Part shown: positions 5,940 to 7,767 of the stretch, one piece after another
How the letters are laid out: the number at the start of each line of letters is the position of its first letter
Numbering within the stretch: the stretch's first letter is position 1
The notes under the pieces: generated by a model
Seen by the model: only the letters and a program-made list of their open reading frames with translations
What the model was told of the DNA's origin: nothing
Database searches by the model: none
Program-made: the position numbers and the translations under genes
Source: Acidimicrobiia bacterium
GTDB taxonomy: Bacteria; Actinomycetota; Acidimicrobiia; Acidimicrobiales; Ilumatobacteraceae
Direction of reading: 5' to 3'
Assembly (NCBI GenBank): GCA_013811855.1
Contig: JACCUL010000415.1
Coordinates: forward strand, 1-7,767
DNA: 7,767 nucleotides

Positions 5940-5971
5940 TCTCCACCGATCCTCGCGGCAGGGGGCGTGGC

Positions 5972-5977
5972 TATGGT
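5972..5977 (+). promoter_or_regulatory. -10-like hexamer for a leaderless tldD-like mRNA
   Basis: TATGGT matches TANNNT and ends 8 bases before the ATG at 5986. No Shine-Dalgarno sequence lies before the ATG and no convincing -35 element is seen. It falls in the 46-base divergent gap, so the promoter for the opposite gene must overlap this region or lie inside the tldD-like coding sequence. Confidence 0.5.
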
Positions 5978-5985
5978 CCACCGGC

Positions 5986-7422
5986 ATGAGTGAGTTCGAG
6001 GTCGCCGATGTGGCCGTGCAGGCGGCGCTCGACGCCGGCGCGACGTACGCCGACGCCCGTGTGATGATCCGCCGGTACGAGTCCATGGCCGCCCGCAACC
6101 ACGCCGTCGAGGACGTCGCGCAGCGCGAGGACGCCGGCGTCGGCGTGCGCGTGCTGGTCGGTTCGGGGTGGGGGTTCTTCGCCGTGCCCGATCTCACCGA
6201 CGAGGCCGCTCGATCGGCCGGGGCGAGCGCCGCCGCGATCGCCGCGGCCAGTGCTCGCGTCGCCGGATCGACGGCCCAACTCATTCCCACCGAGGCCGCT
6301 GGCGGTTCGTGGGCGAGCGACTGCGCCGTCGACCCGTTCGAGGTGTCGCTGACCGACAAGGGCGACCTGCTCGTCACCGCCACGGAGACGATGGTCGAGC
6401 ACGGCGCCGACATCGCCGAGGCGAGCTACCAGGCGTGGGAGACGGCCAAGTGGTTCGTGTCCAGCGAAGGCCACCGCATCGACCAGCGGATCCGCGAATG
6501 CGGCGCGGCGATCGGCGCCACGGCCATCGGCGACGGGGAGACGCAACGGCGCTCCTACCCGGCGACCCGCGGCCAGTACGGGACCCAGGGATGGGAGCTC
6601 GTCGAGCGCCTCGACCTGCTCGCCCACGCGGCGCGCGTGGCCGACGAGGCGAGGGCGTTGCTGGCGGCGCCGGCCTGCCCCGCCGGGACGACCGACCTCA
6701 TCCTCGGCTCCGAGCAGTTGGCGCTGCAGATCCACGAGTCGGTCGGCCACGCCATCGAGCTCGACCGCATCCTCGGCTGGGAAGCGGCGTACGCCGGCAC
6801 ATCCTGGCTCGACCTCGCGCAGCTCGGCTCGCTGGAGTACGGGTCGGAGCTGATGAACATCACCATTGACCCGACGATCCCCGGCGCGCTCGGATCGTTC
6901 GCGTTCGACGACGAGGGGACGCCGGCGACCCCCCGTGACGCGGTGCGGGAGGGCCGGTGGGTCGGCGTGCTGGCCGGCCGTGACTCGGCGGCGGCGGCGG
7001 GCCTCGACTACGCCGGCAGCGTGCGGGCCGACGGGTGGGCCCGGCTGCCGATGGTGCGGATGACCAACGTCGGCCTCGAGCCGGGCCCGCACACCCTCGA
7101 GCAGATCATCGCCGAGACCGACGACGGGATCTTCATGGACACCAACCGCTCGTGGTCGATCGACGACAAGCGGTTGAACTTCCAGTTCGGCTGCGAGATC
7201 GCCTGGGAGGTCAAGGACGGCCGGCGCGGACGGATGTTGCGCAACCCGACGTACACGGGCATCGGCCCGCAGTTCTGGCGGTCGATGGACATGCTCTCGT
7301 CCGAGATCGAGCCGTGGGGCACGCCGAACTGTGGCAAGGGCCAGCCCGGCCAGATCGGCCACACCGGCCATCCTGCGGCGCCGGCCCGCTTCCGCAACGT
7401 CCGCGTCGGGGTGCGGGCGTGA
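5986..7422 (+). CDS. tldD: TldD-type metalloprotease subunit (TldD/PmbA family)
   Basis: A 478-residue cytosolic zinc protease subunit. In E. coli, TldD pairs with TldE (PmbA) to trim unfolded peptides such as the microcin B17 precursor and the antitoxin CcdA. The zinc signature HEXXXH is present as His250-Glu251-Ser-Val-Gly-His255, followed by AIELDRILG; Cys449 in GTPNCGKGQPGQ is the likely third zinc ligand. Other family hallmarks are GVGVRVLVGSGWGFFAV (51-67), MTNVGLEPG (359-367), GIFMDTNRSWSIDD (381-394) and GRMLRNPTYTGI (415-426). Length is normal and the frame is intact. ATG 5986 is preferred over upstream open sequence, which runs through the divergent gene, because of TATGGT 8 bases upstream. 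The partner gene starts within its stop codon. The native substrate in this organism is unknown. Confidence 0.94.
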   Translation: MSEFEVADVAVQAALDAGATYADARVMIRRYESMAARNHAVEDVAQREDAGVGVRVLVGSGWGFFAVPDLTDEAARSAGASAAAIAAASARVAGSTAQLIPTEAAGGSWASDCAVDPFEVSLTDKGDLLVTATETMVEHGADIAEASYQAWETAKWFVSSEGHRIDQRIRECGAAIGATAIGDGETQRRSYPATRGQYGTQGWELVERLDLLAHAARVADEARALLAAPACPAGTTDLILGSEQLALQIHESVGHAIELDRILGWEAAYAGTSWLDLAQLGSLEYGSELMNITIDPTIPGALGSFAFDDEGTPATPRDAVREGRWVGVLAGRDSAAAAGLDYAGSVRADGWARLPMVRMTNVGLEPGPHTLEQIIAETDDGIFMDTNRSWSIDDKRLNFQFGCEIAWEVKDGRRGRMLRNPTYTGIGPQFWRSMDMLSSEIEPWGTPNCGKGQPGQIGHTGHPAAPARFRNVRVGVRA

Positions 7423-7767
7423 CGCGCGAGCAGGAGGTCGCGGCGCAGGTCCTGGACGCGGTGGCGAGCGCCGCCGCCACGGCCGACGTCGATGTGTCCG
7501 TCGACCACGACCGCTTGGCGCTGACCCGCTTCGCCAACTCGCGCATCCACCAGAATGTGGCCGAAGACACCGTGGGGATTACGGTGCGCGTGCACGTCGA
7601 CGGCCGCACGACTATGGCATCGACGACCCGCACGGACGACGCCGGGCGGGCGACGCTCGTCGAGCGCGCCCTCGCCTCGGTTCGTGTCGCCCCTCTCGAT
7701 CCGGCCTGGCCCGGGTTGGCTCCGCCGGCGCCCGCGCCGGCAACGTCCGGCCCGGCGCCGTCGACGG
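7419..7767 (+). CDS. TldE/PmbA-type protease partner subunit, 3' end outside the window
   Basis: The N-terminal 116 codons of a TldD/PmbA-family protein, open to the right edge. The segment RFANSRIHQNVAEDTVGITVRVHVDGR (about residues 38-64) is characteristic of PmbA/TldE N-terminal domains, which are inactive partners lacking the HEXXXH zinc motif; the region where that would be checked is beyond the window. The GTG start at 7419-7421 overlaps the tldD-like TGA (7420-7422) in a GTGA junction, so the two are in one operon and likely translationally coupled. GGGG at 7408-7411 lies 7 bases before the GTG and could serve as a Shine-Dalgarno sequence. A Pro/Ala-rich stretch (WPGLAPPAPAPATSGPAPST) follows at about residue 97. 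The partner pairing is inferred from position and family. Confidence 0.88.
   Translation, partial: MTREQEVAAQVLDAVASAAATADVDVSVDHDRLALTRFANSRIHQNVAEDTVGITVRVHVDGRTTMASTTRTDDAGRATLVERALASVRVAPLDPAWPGLAPPAPAPATSGPAPST

Noticed and set aside
5725..5985. Upstream extension of the tldD-like frame
   Set aside because: The frame is open but antisense to the DUF3995-type gene and low complexity. ATG 5986 matches the expected family N-terminus and has TATGGT 8 bases upstream.
5940..6413. N-terminal extension of the DUF3995-type frame into the tldD-like gene
   Set aside because: The extra sequence is Ser/Thr/Ala-rich without a domain and fully antisense to tldD. The membrane-protein family match begins only after 5939.
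5971..7371. 466-codon minus-strand frame opposite the tldD-like gene
   Set aside because: Arg/Val/Gly/His-rich shadow with no domain, while the plus strand encodes an intact HEXXXH protease subunit.

Overview
The window is GC-rich chromosomal DNA (roughly 70% G+C by eye, with codon third positions almost all G or C) and is densely packed with genes. Gene families and layout point to a free-living actinobacterium. The acyl-CoA synthetase, the PccB/AccD-type carboxyltransferase, the XRE-MmyB regulator and the leaderless-looking starts would suit the Acidimicrobiia, but that placement is inference. There is no sign of mobile DNA: no transposase, integrase, tRNA, CRISPR array or prophage gene. 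The longest stretch without a gene is about 110 bases.

Layout. (1) 1-1182 (+): 3' part of an AMP-forming acyl-CoA synthetase, cut by the left edge. (2) 1225-2784 (+): acyl-CoA carboxylase carboxyltransferase (beta) subunit, followed by a long imperfect inverted repeat. (3) 2898-3296 (+): small NTF2/SnoaL-like fold protein. (4) 3322-4143 (+): XRE-type regulator with a C-terminal MmyB-like ligand-binding domain, followed by an 8-bp GC-rich hairpin. (5) 4225-4413 (+): 62-residue protein resembling the small epsilon/OadG-like accessory subunits of acyl-CoA carboxylases. (6) 4430-5431 (+): metallophosphoesterase with a complete set of metal-binding motifs. (7) 5412-5939 (-): four-helix DUF3995-type membrane protein, whose 3' end overlaps that of the metallophosphoesterase. 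(8) 5986-7422 (+): TldD-type zinc protease subunit. (9) 7419 to the right edge (+): start of its TldE/PmbA partner, joined by a 4-base stop/start overlap.

How the genes fit together. Genes 1 and 2 suit acyl-CoA activation and carboxylation, with gene 5 a possible accessory subunit. No biotin carboxylase or biotin carrier gene is in the window, so the carboxylase must be completed from elsewhere. MmyB-type domains are associated with fatty-acid ligands, so the regulator may respond to the same metabolite class; this is a hypothesis. Genes 8 and 9 form a TldD/TldE protease pair.

The most distinctive signal is regulatory. Four plus-strand genes carry a TANNNT (-10-like) hexamer ending 6-8 bases before an ATG or GTG, usually without a Shine-Dalgarno sequence, and a fifth has a near match. 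This is the architecture of leaderless mRNAs, and it also settles several start codons. I see no clearly new multi-gene system; the best candidates for new biology are the 62-residue protein and the inverted repeat after the carboxyltransferase gene.
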